A stretch of DNA of 64,000 bases from Bordetella ansorpii (GCF_900078315.1 NZ_FKBS01000017.1:489649-553648), one strand, 5' to 3'; shown: positions 27,708-37,392, counted from the stretch's first letter. The notes: generated by a model from the sequence alone, not told the origin. Made by a program: numbers and translations.

Positions 27708-29069
27708 TCAGGACAGGTGCTCGACGCGCAGGCGCGTGACCTTGGACCGGACGAACGACGTGGCCTCGATCTTGGCGATGGCCTGGTCGACATCGCCTTC
27801 CCGCGCTTCGTGCGTCAGGAAGATGAGGTCGGCGCCACCGATGTGCGACGGCTGCTGGATCATGGAACCGATGGAAATGCCACGGTCGGCAAGGACGCGC
27901 GCGATGTCGGCCAGCACACCCGGCTGGTCGTCGACGCGCACGCGCAGGTAATACGAGGTGCTGACCTGTTCGATCGGCAGGATCTGCACGTCGGACAGCG
28001 CATCGGGCTGGAACGCCAGGTGCGGCACGCGGTTGCCCGGATCGGCGGTATGCAGGCGGGTGACGTCGACCAGGTCGGCCACCACCGCCGAGGCGGTGGG
28101 TTCTTCGCCCGCGCCCTGGCCGTAGTACAGCGTGGGGCCTACGGCATCGCCGCGCACCAGCACGGCGTTCATGGCGCCTTCGACGTTGGCCAGCAGGCGC
28201 TCGGCCGGCACCAGGGCCGGGTGCACGCGCAGCTCGATGCCTTCGGCGCGGCGCTTGGTGATGCCCAGCAGCTTGATGCGGTAGCCCAGGCGCTCGGCGT
28301 GGGAAATGTCTTCCTGCGCCAGTTGCGAGATGCCTTCGATGTAGGCGCGGTCGAACTGCACCGGCACGCCGAAGGCCAGCGAGGCCAGCAGCGTCAGCTT
28401 GTGTGCGGCATCCACGCCCTCGACGTCGAAGGTGGGGTCGGCTTCGGCGTAGCCCAGGCGCTGGGCCTCGGCCAGCACGTCGGCGAACGGCAGCCCGCGC
28501 GAGCGCATTTCGGACAGGATGAAATTGGTGGTGCCGTTGATGATGCCGGCGACCCACTGGATGCGGTTGGCGGTCAGGCCTTCGCGGATGGCCTTGATGA
28601 TGGGGATGCCGCCGGCGACCGCGGCCTCGAAAGCCACCATCACGCCGCGCTCGGAGGCCGCGGCGAAGATCTCGTTGCCGTGCTTGGCCAGCAGCGCCTT
28701 GTTGGCGGTGACCACGTGCTTGCCCTGCGCAATGGCTTCGAGCACCAGTTCGCGGGCCAGGGTGTCGCCGCCGATCAGTTCGACCACGATGTCGATCCGC
28801 GGATCGCGCACCAGCGCATGGCCGTCGGTGGACACCTCGACGCCCTCGCCCACCTTGCTGCGGGCCTTCTCGACGTCGCGCACGGCGATGCGCGCGACCT
28901 CGATGCGGCGGCCCGCGCGGCGGGCGATCTCTTCGGCGTTGCGCGCCAGCACCGTCCAGGTGCCGCCGCCCACCACGCCCAGGCCCAACAGGCCCACGCG
29001 CATGGGTTGCATGCCCTGCGCCGCGGGCGAGGACGAATCGGAATGAAGCATGTGTACAGCCTGAGTCAT
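27708..29069 (-). CDS. hom: Homoserine dehydrogenase
   Basis: A 453-residue NAD(P)-dependent enzyme reducing aspartate semialdehyde to homoserine. It has the Rossmann motif GLLGLGVVGGGTW, the catalytic region RIQWVAGIINGTTNFILSEM, and a C-terminal ACT domain (YYLRVRVDDQPGVLADIARV) that normally binds threonine for feedback control. The ATG at 29069 follows AGGAAGG and lies 2 bp after the alaC stop, so the genes are coupled. Internal ATGs at residues 20 and 23 are alternatives. Confidence 0.95.
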   Translation of the reverse strand: MTQAVHMLHSDSSSPAAQGMQPMRVGLLGLGVVGGGTWTVLARNAEEIARRAGRRIEVARIAVRDVEKARSKVGEGVEVSTDGHALVRDPRIDIVVELIGGDTLARELVLEAIAQGKHVVTANKALLAKHGNEIFAAASERGVMVAFEAAVAGGIPIIKAIREGLTANRIQWVAGIINGTTNFILSEMRSRGLPFADVLAEAQRLGYAEADPTFDVEGVDAAHKLTLLASLAFGVPVQFDRAYIEGISQLAQEDISHAERLGYRIKLLGITKRRAEGIELRVHPALVPAERLLANVEGAMNAVLVRGDAVGPTLYYGQGAGEEPTASAVVADLVDVTRLHTADPGNRVPHLAFQPDALSDVQILPIEQVSTSYYLRVRVDDQPGVLADIARVLADRGISIGSMIQQPSHIGGADLIFLTHEAREGDVDQAIAKIEATSFVRSKVTRLRVEHLS

Positions 29070-29071
29070 GG

Positions 29072-30301
29072 TTAAGCCTTCCTGTCGCTATGCGACGCAT
29101 CCCCAAGGGTGGGCGCGCCCAGCAGCCCGTCCTTGCGGAACATTTCCTTGATACCGCGCACCGCCTGGCGGGTGCGCTGTTCGTTTTCGATAAGAGCGAA
29201 GCGCACGTATTCGTCGCCGTATTCACCGAAGCCCACGCCGGGCGACACTGCGACCTTGGCCTCGGACAGCACGCGCTTGGCGAACTCGAGAGAGCCCATG
29301 GCGCGGTACGGTTCGGGGATGCGGGCCCAGATGTACATCGACGCCTTGGGGACCTCGACCATCCAGCCCGCCTCGTGCAGGCCGCGCGTGAGCACGTCGC
29401 GGCGGTTGCGGTATTGCTCGACCACCTCGTTCACGCAATCCTGGGGCCCTTCCAGCGCGGCGATCGACGCCACCTGGATGGGCGTGAAGGTGCCGTAGTC
29501 GTGGTAGCTCTTGATGCGCGCCAGCGCATTGACCAGCTCACGGTTGCCCACCATGTAGCCGATGCGCCAGCCCGCCATGTTGTAGCTCTTGCTCATGGTG
29601 AAGAACTCGACGGCGACGTCGCGCGCGCCGCGCACCTGCATGATGGACGGCGCCACGTAGCCGTCGAAGCAGATGTCGGCATAGGCCAGGTCGTGCACCA
29701 CGAGGATGTCGTGTTCACGCGCCAGGGCCACCACCCGCTCGAAGAACGCCAGGTCGACGCACTGCGCGGTGGGATTGCTCGGGAAGCCCAGGATCATCAT
29801 CTTGGGCTTGGGGATGGACTCGCGCACCGCGCGTTCGAGTTCCTCGAAGAAGTCCACGCCGGGCGTCATGCGCACCGAACGGATGTTGGCGCCGGCGATG
29901 ACGGCGCCATAGATATGGATGGGGTAGCTGGGATTGGGCACCAGCACCGTGTCGCCCTGGTCGAGCGTGGCCAGCATCAGGTGCGCCAGGCCCTCTTTCG
30001 AGCCGATGGTGACGATGGCCTCGGCATCGGGATCGAACTCGACGCCGTAGCGGCGCTGGTACCAGTCGCAGATGGCCTTGCGCAGCCGCGGGATGCCCTT
30101 GGACACCGAATAGCCATGCGTGGTGGGCCGCATGGAGGCCTCGACCAGCTTGTCGACGATATGCTTCGGCGTGGGGCCGTCGGGGTTGCCCATGGACATG
30201 TCGATGATGTCCTCGCCGCGGCGGCGCGCCGCCATCTTCAGCTCGCCCGTGATGTTGAACACGTACGGCGGCAAGCGCTCGATGCGGGAGAACTTCCTCA
30301 T
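29072..30301 (-). CDS. alaC: Alanine transaminase AlaC-like aminotransferase
   Basis: A 409-residue class I/II PLP aminotransferase. The PLP lysine is in [20 protein letters not shown], and [20 protein letters not shown] and [20 protein letters not shown] match AlaC/YfdZ. In betaproteobacteria this gene commonly precedes hom-thrC. It interconverts alanine and pyruvate, with glutamate as donor, by family knowledge. First gene of the operon. Confidence 0.92.
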   Translation of the reverse strand: MRKFSRIERLPPYVFNITGELKMAARRRGEDIIDMSMGNPDGPTPKHIVDKLVEASMRPTTHGYSVSKGIPRLRKAICDWYQRRYGVEFDPDAEAIVTIGSKEGLAHLMLATLDQGDTVLVPNPSYPIHIYGAVIAGANIRSVRMTPGVDFFEELERAVRESIPKPKMMILGFPSNPTAQCVDLAFFERVVALAREHDILVVHDLAYADICFDGYVAPSIMQVRGARDVAVEFFTMSKSYNMAGWRIGYMVGNRELVNALARIKSYHDYGTFTPIQVASIAALEGPQDCVNEVVEQYRNRRDVLTRGLHEAGWMVEVPKASMYIWARIPEPYRAMGSLEFAKRVLSEAKVAVSPGVGFGEYGDEYVRFALIENEQRTRQAVRGIKEMFRKDGLLGAPTLGDASHSDRKA

Positions 30302-30373
30302 GGGACCGGTCCTGGAAATGGGGCGGGAAAGAGAATGGCGGCAGCGCGGGGAATCACCCCGGGCAAACCCTGT

Positions 30374-30402
30374 AATCTAACGTAAGCACGCACTGGCGGC
30401 AA
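30374..30402 (-). promoter_or_regulatory. Candidate sigma-70 promoter of alaC-hom-thrC
   Basis: On the minus strand TTGCCG and TAGATT are separated by 17 nt, 73 bp before the alaC start. It fits sigma-70 spacing. No attenuator-like leader was seen here. Confidence 0.5.
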
Positions 30403-30495
30403 ATAGGAACAAACCGTCTCCCGGCCCCCTTATTTCCCCTTGCGGCGCTGCGTCATCCGATGCGCTATCATCGGCACGTCTAGCGGAGTTTTTTA

Positions 30496-30951
30496 TTGAA
30501 GCTGCATAACGATCCTGCGATGGCGCTCAATACCGTCACCGCCTATGGTGAAGGCTATATCGAGGTCAATCAGGTACGCTTTTCCCATGCGGTCGCCTTC
30601 GGTCCCGAAGGCAAGGTCGCCGACTGGCCGGCAACGTCGCCGGCCGACATCACTTCCGCCCTCCTGCTGCAGGCCGCCGGCGTGTCCATGGCCGCCCGCG
30701 ATCCCCTGTCGTTCCTGGACGAACCCGAACAGACGCCCGCCCGGCCCGCCAACGCGCCGGAAGTGCTGCTGGTGGGCACCGGGCGGCGCCAGCGCCTGCT
30801 GCCCCCCGACGTGCTGCGCCCGCTGCTGGCCGCCGGCATCGGGGTCGAAGCCATGGACACCGAAGCCGCCGCCCGAACCTACAACATCCTGATGGCCGAG
30901 GGGCGCCGCGTGATCGTCGCCCTGATCCCCACCGACGGAGCCTCCTCCTGA
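30496..30951 (+). CDS. Mth938-like domain (DUF498) protein
   Basis: A 151-residue protein. It starts with TTG at 30496 behind AGCGGAG. The block AYGEGYIEVNQVRFSHAVAF and the later VLLVGTGRRQRLLPPDVLRP and GIGVEAMDTEAAARTYNILM are characteristic of the Mth938/NDUFAF3-like family, whose bacterial role is unclear. Its stop overlaps the start of bcp by one base (TGATG), so the two are co-translated. Confidence 0.85.
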   Translation: MKLHNDPAMALNTVTAYGEGYIEVNQVRFSHAVAFGPEGKVADWPATSPADITSALLLQAAGVSMAARDPLSFLDEPEQTPARPANAPEVLLVGTGRRQRLLPPDVLRPLLAAGIGVEAMDTEAAARTYNILMAEGRRVIVALIPTDGASS

Positions 30952-31415
30952 TGACCGCCCTGATAGGCAAGCCCGCCCCGCTGTTCGTTGCCGAAAGCAC
31001 CATCGGACCGCTTTCCCTGGAACAATGCCGCGGCCGGGCCGTGGTGCTGTATTTCTATCCCAAGGACAACACCCCCGGCTGTACCACCGAGAGCCAGGAC
31101 TTCCGCGACGCGCACGCCGAATTCCTGTCGTCCAGCACGGTGGTGGTCGGCATCTCGCGCGACTCGCTGAAGTCGCACGAGAATTTCCGCAACAAGTACG
31201 AACTGCCCTTCCCGCTGATCGCCGACACGGACGAGACCGTCTGCAACCTGTACGGCGTCATCAAACAGAAGAACATGTACGGCAAGCTGGTGCGCGGAAT
31301 CGAGCGCAGCACCTTCCTGATCGACGCCTATGGCGTGCTGGTGCAGGAATGGCGCGGCGTGAAGGTTCCCAACCATGCGAAGGAAGTCCTGCAGGCCGCG
31401 CGCAGCATCGGCTGA
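30951..31415 (+). CDS. bcp: Thioredoxin-dependent peroxiredoxin Bcp
   Basis: A 154-residue peroxiredoxin of the BCP/PrxQ group that reduces peroxides. The peroxidatic Cys lies in YFYPKDNTPGCTTESQDFRD, with Thr two turns before it as expected. The usual second Cys five residues on is replaced by Ser/Gln, so this is a 1-Cys-like or distant-resolving form. Translationally coupled to the DUF498 gene. Confidence 0.94.
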   Translation: MTALIGKPAPLFVAESTIGPLSLEQCRGRAVVLYFYPKDNTPGCTTESQDFRDAHAEFLSSSTVVVGISRDSLKSHENFRNKYELPFPLIADTDETVCNLYGVIKQKNMYGKLVRGIERSTFLIDAYGVLVQEWRGVKVPNHAKEVLQAARSIG

Positions 31416-31503
31416 GCACGTCCCGCAGACATCAGCAGGTCCCGTTTTTTCCAGGTCTCGTAGCCGCCCAGGGCCCATCGGCCCGCACAGGAGAGTGACG
31501 CGT

Positions 31504-33246
31504 ATGCCGCTTCCGAAGTTGCCCACCCGCCCCGCCGCCATCCTGACCTTCCCAAAGGGCGAAGCCGCCCGCGCAGCAGTACGTAGCGAGAAACCGGCGG
31601 CCCCTGCCGCCAATCTGTCCGTTCAACCCGAGCTGGCCGGCCTGGCCGCGCTGCGCGCGCCGGTCGAGGACGACGAGATGCTCGAACCGCTGGACATGCC
31701 GCTGGCGCCGGCCGCCCCGGCCGCCAAGCCGGGCAAGGCCAAGTCCACGGCGCGCCAGCCCGCCACCGCGCGCGCCGGCAAGACCGCGCAAGCGTCCCCT
31801 GCCACGGCGGCGGCCACGCCCGCTGCCGCGCCCGTCGCTACGCAAGCGCGCAAGACCAAGGCGGCCGCGCGCAAGCTGTTCGTGCTGGACACCAACGTGC
31901 TGCTGCACGATCCCAGTTCGCTGTTCCGCTTCGAAGAGCACGACATCTTCCTGCCGATGATGACGCTGGAAGAGCTCGACCACCAGAAGAAGGGCATGTC
32001 CGAGGTGGCGCGCAACGCCCGCCAGGTCAGCCGTTCGCTGGACTCCCTGGTGCAGGACACGGCCAACCTGGACGACGGCCTGGCGCTGTCCGCGCTGGGC
32101 AACAAGGACGCCACCGGCCGCCTGATGTTCCAGACGACGGCCATCCACAGCACCCTGCCGTCCGACCTGCCGATGGGCAAGGCCGACAACCAGATCCTGG
32201 GCGTGGTGCGCGCCCTGCAGGAGAAATACCCGCAGCGCGAAGTCGTGCTGGTGTCCAAGGACATCAACATGCGCCTGAAGGCCCGCGCGCTGGGCATGCT
32301 GGCCGAAGACTACTACAACGATCACGTCCTGGAAGACAGCGACCTGATGTACACGGGCGTGATGCAACTGCCCGAGGACTTCTGGAACCGCCACGGCAAG
32401 GACGTCGAATCGTGGCAGCAGGGCGGCACCACGTTCTACCGTATCCGCGGTCCGCTGTGCTCGCAGTTCATGGTCAACCAGTTCGTGTTCTTCGAAGGCC
32501 AGATGCCGCTGTACGCGCAGGTGCGCGAAGTCAGCGGCAAGACCGCCGTGCTGGCCACGCTGCGCGACTACACGCACGGCAAGAACAACGTGTGGGGCAT
32601 CACCGCGCGCAACCGCGAGCAGAACTTCGCCATGAACCTGCTGATGAACCCAGAATGCGACTTCGTGTCGCTGCTGGGCCAGGCAGGCACGGGCAAGACG
32701 CTGCTGGCGCTGGCCGCCGGCATCACCCAGGTGCTGGAAACCAAGCGCTATACCGAGATCATCATGACGCGCGTCACGGTGCCGGTGGGCGAAGATATCG
32801 GCTTCCTGCCGGGTACGGAAGAGGAAAAGATGATGCCCTGGATGGGCGCGCTGGAGGACAACCTCGACGTGCTGAACATGGGCGACGGCGAAGGCAGCGG
32901 CGACTGGGGCCGCGCGGCCACCATGGACCTGATCCGCTCGCGCATCAAGGTGAAGTCGCTGAACTTCATGCGCGGCCGCACCTTCCTGAACAAGTACCTC
33001 ATCATCGACGAGGCGCAGAACCTGACGCCCAAGCAGATGAAGACGCTGGTCACCCGCGCGGGCCCCGGCACCAAGGTCATCTGCCTGGGTAACGTGGCGC
33101 AGATCGACACGCCCTACCTTACCGAGGGCAGCTCGGGCCTGACCTTCGTGGTCGACCGTTTCAAGGGCTGGCCGCACGCCGGGCACATCACGCTGCAACG
33201 CGGCGAACGTTCGCGCCTGGCCGACTACGCCGGGGACGTGCTGTAG
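31504..33246 (+). CDS. PIN domain-PhoH family ATPase
   Basis: A 580-residue protein. An Ala/Pro/Lys-rich, probably disordered N-terminus precedes a PIN nuclease domain from about residue 124 (KLFVLDTNVLLHDPSSLFRF). The PhoH ATPase domain follows, with Walker A GQAGTGKT at residues 392-399 and Walker B YLIIDEAQNLT. The architecture is that of PhoH2/YlaK-like proteins, which act as RNA helicase plus ribonuclease in mycobacteria. The ATG at 31504 follows AGGAGAGTGACG; upstream in-frame sequence is outside the gene. Confidence 0.93.
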   Translation: MPLPKLPTRPAAILTFPKGEAARAAVRSEKPAAPAANLSVQPELAGLAALRAPVEDDEMLEPLDMPLAPAAPAAKPGKAKSTARQPATARAGKTAQASPATAAATPAAAPVATQARKTKAAARKLFVLDTNVLLHDPSSLFRFEEHDIFLPMMTLEELDHQKKGMSEVARNARQVSRSLDSLVQDTANLDDGLALSALGNKDATGRLMFQTTAIHSTLPSDLPMGKADNQILGVVRALQEKYPQREVVLVSKDINMRLKARALGMLAEDYYNDHVLEDSDLMYTGVMQLPEDFWNRHGKDVESWQQGGTTFYRIRGPLCSQFMVNQFVFFEGQMPLYAQVREVSGKTAVLATLRDYTHGKNNVWGITARNREQNFAMNLLMNPECDFVSLLGQAGTGKTLLALAAGITQVLETKRYTEIIMTRVTVPVGEDIGFLPGTEEEKMMPWMGALEDNLDVLNMGDGEGSGDWGRAATMDLIRSRIKVKSLNFMRGRTFLNKYLIIDEAQNLTPKQMKTLVTRAGPGTKVICLGNVAQIDTPYLTEGSSGLTFVVDRFKGWPHAGHITLQRGERSRLADYAGDVL

Positions 33247-33248
33247 CC

Positions 33249-34262
33249 ATGTCCCACGACGCGCCCGTCAGGGCAGACGCCGGCGCGCCCGTCGGCTTCA
33301 CGATGGGCGACGCCGCCGGCATCGGCCCCGAAATCATCGTCAAGGCCTACGCCCAGGGGCTGCAAGCCCCGGCGGTGGTCTATGGCGACGCCGGCGCGCT
33401 GCGCCGCGCGGCGCAACTGCTGGGCGCCCGCATCGATGTGGTTGAAATCGAGTCGGCGCGCCAGGCCCGCTGCGAGGCGGGACGTATCGAGGTCGTGGCC
33501 TGTCACCCCCCCCTGCCCGCTGACCTGCCCGTGGGCCAGGTCAGCGCGGCGGCCGGCGCGGCGGCCTACGCCTATCTGTGCGCGGCCATCGACGAGGCCC
33601 AGGCCGGCGCCTTGCGCGCCATCGTCACGGCACCGCTGAACAAGCACTCCATGCATCTGGCCGGCATCGACCAGCCCGGCCATACCGAGATCCTGGCCGA
33701 GAAGTCGCACACCGCCGACTACGCCATGATGCTGGCCAACGACGAGCTGCGCGTGCTGCTGGTCACCATCCACGTGGCGCTGGCCGACGTGCCGGCGCGC
33801 ATCACGCCCGAGGCGGAAATCCGCGCCATCCGGCTGGCCGACATCGCCTGCCGCCAGATGGGCATTGCCCGTCCGCGCATTGCCGTGGCGGGCCTGAATC
33901 CGCATGCGGGCGAGGACGGCAAGTTCGGCCGGGAAGACATCGACGTCATCGCACCCGCCATCGCGCAGGCGCGCGCCGAGGAGCTGGATGCCTCGGGCCC
34001 GTGGCCCGGCGACACCATCTTCATGCGCGCGCGGCGCGGCGAGTTCGACATCGTGGTCGCGCAATACCACGACCAGGGCCTCATCCCCGTGAAGTATCTG
34101 GGCGTGGACCACGGCGTGAACGTCACCGTGGGCCTGCCCTTCGTGCGCACCAGCGTGGATCACGGCACGGCGTTCGACATCGCCTGGCAAGGCGTGGCGG
34201 ACCATGCCTCGCTGGTGGCGGCGTTCGACCTGGCGCTGGCGATGACGCCGCCGCCCGCCTGA
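33249..34262 (+). CDS. pdxA: PdxA-family 4-hydroxythreonine-4-phosphate dehydrogenase
   Basis: A 337-residue NAD-dependent dehydrogenase. Family motifs are FTMGDAAGIGPEIIVKAYAQ, IVTAPLNKHSMHLAGIDQPG, GLNPHAGEDGKFGREDIDVI and AQYHDQGLIPVKYLGVDHGV, with the metal-binding His residues present. It starts 2 bp after phoH. Canonical PdxA makes pyridoxal phosphate; the PdxA2 branch works in sugar-acid breakdown. The convergent RraA-like and Bug genes next door favour a catabolic role, so the pdxA symbol denotes family only. Confidence 0.88.
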   Translation: MSHDAPVRADAGAPVGFTMGDAAGIGPEIIVKAYAQGLQAPAVVYGDAGALRRAAQLLGARIDVVEIESARQARCEAGRIEVVACHPPLPADLPVGQVSAAAGAAAYAYLCAAIDEAQAGALRAIVTAPLNKHSMHLAGIDQPGHTEILAEKSHTADYAMMLANDELRVLLVTIHVALADVPARITPEAEIRAIRLADIACRQMGIARPRIAVAGLNPHAGEDGKFGREDIDVIAPAIAQARAEELDASGPWPGDTIFMRARRGEFDIVVAQYHDQGLIPVKYLGVDHGVNVTVGLPFVRTSVDHGTAFDIAWQGVADHASLVAAFDLALAMTPPPA

Positions 34263-34284
34263 GCGGCGGCCGGCCGCACGGCGT

Positions 34285-34962
34285 TCAGTTCTTGCCCGCC
34301 TCCTCGTAGTCCGGGCTTTGCAATGCATGGTACTGGTGGCGGACCCGCGCCTGGTCCAGCCGCTCGCCGGCGCGGATCGCATCGCGGATGGCCGACTCCT
34401 TGCGCGTGATGTCCTCGGCCACCTCCAGCAAGGCCTCCTCGTGGCTGCGCGGCAGCACCACCACGCCGTCCGCGTCGCCGCGCACGATGTCGCCCGGACT
34501 CACCACCACCCCGCCGATCGTCACCGGCGCCTGCAGGGCCTTGAGCTGGATGCGGCCCTTGCCGGTCCGCATCCACCAGTCGCGGCTGAAGATCGGATAA
34601 CCGATGCTGCGCGACAAGGCGACGTCGCGGCAGTTGCCATCGATCAGCGTGCCGGCCATGCCGCGCCGGTGCGCCATCTCGGTCAGGATGTTGCCCCAGG
34701 TGCCGACGTCGTCGCGGCCCCGGTTGTCGATGACGATGACGCTGCCGGGCTCGACGTCGTCGATGAATTCGCCGACATTGCCGTCACTGGTCGTGGCGGG
34801 CTCGTACTGCACGGTGTAGGCGCGGCCCGCCATGCGAAAGGACGGATCGCACGGCTTGATCTTGTAGCACTGCCCTGCGATGGACAGGCGGTCGAGCGCG
34901 TCGCTCAACGAGGCGCAATCGAGTTCCGCGGCGCGTGCGACATTGCGGTCTTGGTGGGTCAT
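34285..34962 (-). CDS. RraA-like / HMG aldolase-family protein
   Basis: A 225-residue protein of the RraA fold, which includes 4-hydroxy-4-methyl-2-oxoglutarate aldolases and oxaloacetate decarboxylases. Family blocks are GSVIVIDNRGRDDVGTWGNI, GTLIDGNCRDVALSRSIGYP and SPGDIVRGDADGVVVLPRSH; the Arg-Asp pair in GNCRDV is the metal/substrate site. The ATG at 34962 follows GGAG. It is 25 bp downstream of a Bug receptor on the same strand, so import of a carboxylate followed by aldol cleavage is plausible. Confidence 0.87.
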   Translation of the reverse strand: MTHQDRNVARAAELDCASLSDALDRLSIAGQCYKIKPCDPSFRMAGRAYTVQYEPATTSDGNVGEFIDDVEPGSVIVIDNRGRDDVGTWGNILTEMAHRRGMAGTLIDGNCRDVALSRSIGYPIFSRDWWMRTGKGRIQLKALQAPVTIGGVVVSPGDIVRGDADGVVVLPRSHEEALLEVAEDITRKESAIRDAIRAGERLDQARVRHQYHALQSPDYEEAGKN

Positions 34963-34987
34963 GCGTAAGGCTCCGGAGAAAGAGAGG

Positions 34988-35998
34988 TCAATCGACCTTG
35001 ATGTTGGCGTTGCGGATGACGGGTTGCCACCGAGCGATGTCGGCATCGACCTGCTTGGCGAGTTCGGCGGGCGACAGGTAGCTGGGCTGGGCGCCAGCGG
35101 CATCCAGCGATCGCACCACGGCGGGATCTTTCAGGGCGTCGCTCACCGCCGCAGACAGCTTGTCGATGACGGGCTGCGGCGTCTTGGCCGGCGCGAAGAA
35201 CGCCACCCAGGCTTCCAGTTCGAAGCCCGGAAAACCCGCCTCGGCCGCGGTCGGCACGTCGGGCAGCAAGGGCGAGCGCGTCTTGCTGGCGACCGCCAGC
35301 GCGCGCAGCTTGCCGGCCTTGATGAAACTGGCCACCGACGGCAACGTGGCGACGATGCTCTCGACATTGCCGGCCAGCACGTCCTGCACGGCCGGCCCGG
35401 CGCCCTTGTACGGCACGTGCACGACCTGGATCTGGTTGGTCTGCTTGAACAGTTCCATGCCCACATGGGGCACGGATCCGTTGCCCGAGGTGGCGTAGTT
35501 CAGCTTGCCCGGATGGCTGCGCGCGTATTCGACATATTCCTTCAGGGTGTTCACGGGCACCGAGGGATGCACCGCGACGACGTGCGGCGACACCACCAGC
35601 ATGGCCACGGGTGCGAAGTCGCGCACGGGATCCCAATCCAGGTTCTTGAACATCACCGGATTGCCGACGTGGAACATCGAGTAGCCCGCCAACAGCGTGT
35701 AGCCGTCCGGGTTGGCGCGGGCCACGCTGTTGGCGGCGATGTTGCCGCTGGCGCCGGGCCGGTTCTCGACCACGATGGTCTGCCCCAGGCGCTTGGACAT
35801 GGCCGGCGTAATTACGCGGGTGACCTGATCGATGATGCCCGCCGGCGGCACCGGCACGGTCACCATAATGGGGCGTTCGGGAAACTCCGCCAGGGCGGAA
35901 GGGGAAATGGCCAGGCAAAGCAGGGCCGCGGCGACGGCAAGGGCAAGGCCTACGCCGACCTGGTGTTGACCAGCGGCTGAACGCTTCTGGATAGACAG
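34988..35998 (-). CDS. Bug/TctC-family receptor with no standard start codon
   Basis: The mature domain FPERPIMVTVPVPPAGIIDQ, NRPGASGNIAANSVARANPD and SYLSPAELAKQVDADIARWQ is a normal Bug receptor. The signal peptide (VGLALAVAAALLCLAISPSA, cut after ALA) is in frame upstream of the first ATG at 35866. That signal region has no ATG, GTG or TTG before the upstream stop. A CTG at 35998, giving SIQKRSAAGQHQ before the hydrophobic core, is the likely start and yields 336 residues. An ATG-to-CTG mutation that weakens the gene is an alternative. Upstream of the RraA-like gene. Confidence 0.82.
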   Translation of the reverse strand: MSIQKRSAAGQHQVGVGLALAVAAALLCLAISPSALAEFPERPIMVTVPVPPAGIIDQVTRVITPAMSKRLGQTIVVENRPGASGNIAANSVARANPDGYTLLAGYSMFHVGNPVMFKNLDWDPVRDFAPVAMLVVSPHVVAVHPSVPVNTLKEYVEYARSHPGKLNYATSGNGSVPHVGMELFKQTNQIQVVHVPYKGAGPAVQDVLAGNVESIVATLPSVASFIKAGKLRALAVASKTRSPLLPDVPTAAEAGFPGFELEAWVAFFAPAKTPQPVIDKLSAAVSDALKDPAVVRSLDAAGAQPSYLSPAELAKQVDADIARWQPVIRNANIKVD

Positions 35999-36072
35999 CG
36001 ATATCGCCCACGCCGCCTCGTGCGTGCCACTACAATACGCGCAGCCTCTCCGTCCATCTCCCTCCTCATCTC

Positions 36073-37053
36073 ATGTCACGCCTCACCCGCTTTCTGCCGG
36101 ACCGCTTCACCCTCCTCCTGATCACCACCGTCATCATCGCCAGCCTGGTGCCCGCCCACGGCCAAGGCATCGTCGTGTTCGGCTGGATCACCAACCTGGC
36201 CGTCGCCGCGCTGTTCTTCCTGCACGGCGCGCGCCTGTCGCGCGACGCCATCGTCGCCGGCATCACGCACTGGCGCCTGCACGCCACGATCTTCTCGGCC
36301 ACGTTCATCATGTTCCCGGTGCTGGGCCTGGCGCTCAAGCCGCTGCTCGAGCCCCTGGTCACGCCCGAGCTGTACCTGGGCATCCTGTTCCTGTGCTGCC
36401 TGCCGGCCACGGTGCAATCGGCCATCGCGTTCACTTCGATGGCGCGCGGCAACGTGCCCGCCGCGGTGTGCAGCGCCTCGGCCTCCAGCCTGCTGGGCAT
36501 CTTCCTGACCCCGCTGCTGGTGGGCACGGTGATCGCGCAGGCGGCCAGCGCGCCGATCTCGTTCGATGCCGTGGGCAAGATCATGCTGCAACTGCTGCTG
36601 CCCTTCGTGCTGGGCCAGTTGCTGCGCCCCTGGATCGGCGCCTGGGTCACCAAGCGCAAGGCGATGCTGAAGTGGGTGGATCAGGGTTCGATCCTGCTGG
36701 TGGTCTACACGGCGTTCTCGGAAGCCGTCAACGAAGGCCTGTGGCAGAAGACGCCGGTGCCGGCGCTGCTGGGCCTGGTGGTGTGCTGCGTGGTGATCCT
36801 GGCGCTGGCGCTGATCGGCTCGCAATTGCTGGGCAAGCTGTTCGGCTTCAACCTGCCCGACCGCATCACGCTGCTGTTCTGCGGCTCGAAGAAGAGCCTG
36901 GCCAGTGGCATTCCCATGGCGCAGGTCATCTTCGCGGGCCAGGCTGTGGGCGCCATCGTGCTGCCGCTGATGCTGTTCCACCAGATCCAGCTGATGGTGT
37001 GCGCGGTGCTGGCGTCGCGCTATGCCAAGCGTCCTGAAGGCGAGGACGAGTAA
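36073..37053 (+). CDS. YfeH/RCH1-type solute:sodium symporter family protein
   Basis: A 326-residue inner-membrane protein with about ten hydrophobic helices, of the bile acid:sodium symporter superfamily (SBF-like, YfeH branch). Landmarks are NLAVAALFFLHGARLSRDAI, FLCCLPATVQSAIAFTSMAR and FCGSKKSLASGIPMAQVIFA, the latter two being the crossover regions. The substrate is unknown. It is divergent from the Bug gene with only 74 bp between them and is followed by palindromic element D. Confidence 0.9.
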   Translation: MSRLTRFLPDRFTLLLITTVIIASLVPAHGQGIVVFGWITNLAVAALFFLHGARLSRDAIVAGITHWRLHATIFSATFIMFPVLGLALKPLLEPLVTPELYLGILFLCCLPATVQSAIAFTSMARGNVPAAVCSASASSLLGIFLTPLLVGTVIAQAASAPISFDAVGKIMLQLLLPFVLGQLLRPWIGAWVTKRKAMLKWVDQGSILLVVYTAFSEAVNEGLWQKTPVPALLGLVVCCVVILALALIGSQLLGKLFGFNLPDRITLLFCGSKKSLASGIPMAQVIFAGQAVGAIVLPLMLFHQIQLMVCAVLASRYAKRPEGEDE

Positions 37054-37103
37054 GTCTCTCGTGCCGGTGATGCGCGGGTCTTCTTCTGAGTGCTCGTGAA
37101 TTC

Positions 37104-37247
37104 GAGTTCTTGAGACGCCCGCGTATGCCGGCGGGGCCGAGGCGGCCAAGTCGCTCGGCTCGGGCGCGTCATCAGGCGCCCTCGGCCCCGCTACGCGGGG
37201 CTTCCCTTCTCCAATTGGCCGCCTCGGCCCCGCCGGCATACGCGGGC
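37104..37247 (+). repeat. Dispersed palindromic element, copy D
   Basis: Arms 37117-37145 and 37219-37247 are a perfect 29-bp inverted repeat. The core has inner hairpin GCCCCGC-TAC-GCGGGGC region and GCGCGTCATCAGGCGCC. The tail AGTTCTTGAGAC lies about 50 bp after the transporter stop. Orientation relative to that gene matches A and B. Confidence 0.92.
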
Positions 37248-37392
37248 TCGCATTATCTGCGGCTCCGAAGATCTCCGGTCGTGCACCCCATATTTGCAAG
37301 AGTTAGCGGCCGTCTCAGATCGCGGTCTTGATTGTTGCCGCGCTGTTCGCCGGCGGCCATGCCGTCTGACCGACGCCTGTTGCTGGCGTGAG

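Noticed and set aside
27646-29226. Upstream extension of the thrC frame through hom, giving a 996-residue product
   Set aside because: The extension is a wrong-frame reading of hom; ThrC has a standard start at 27645.
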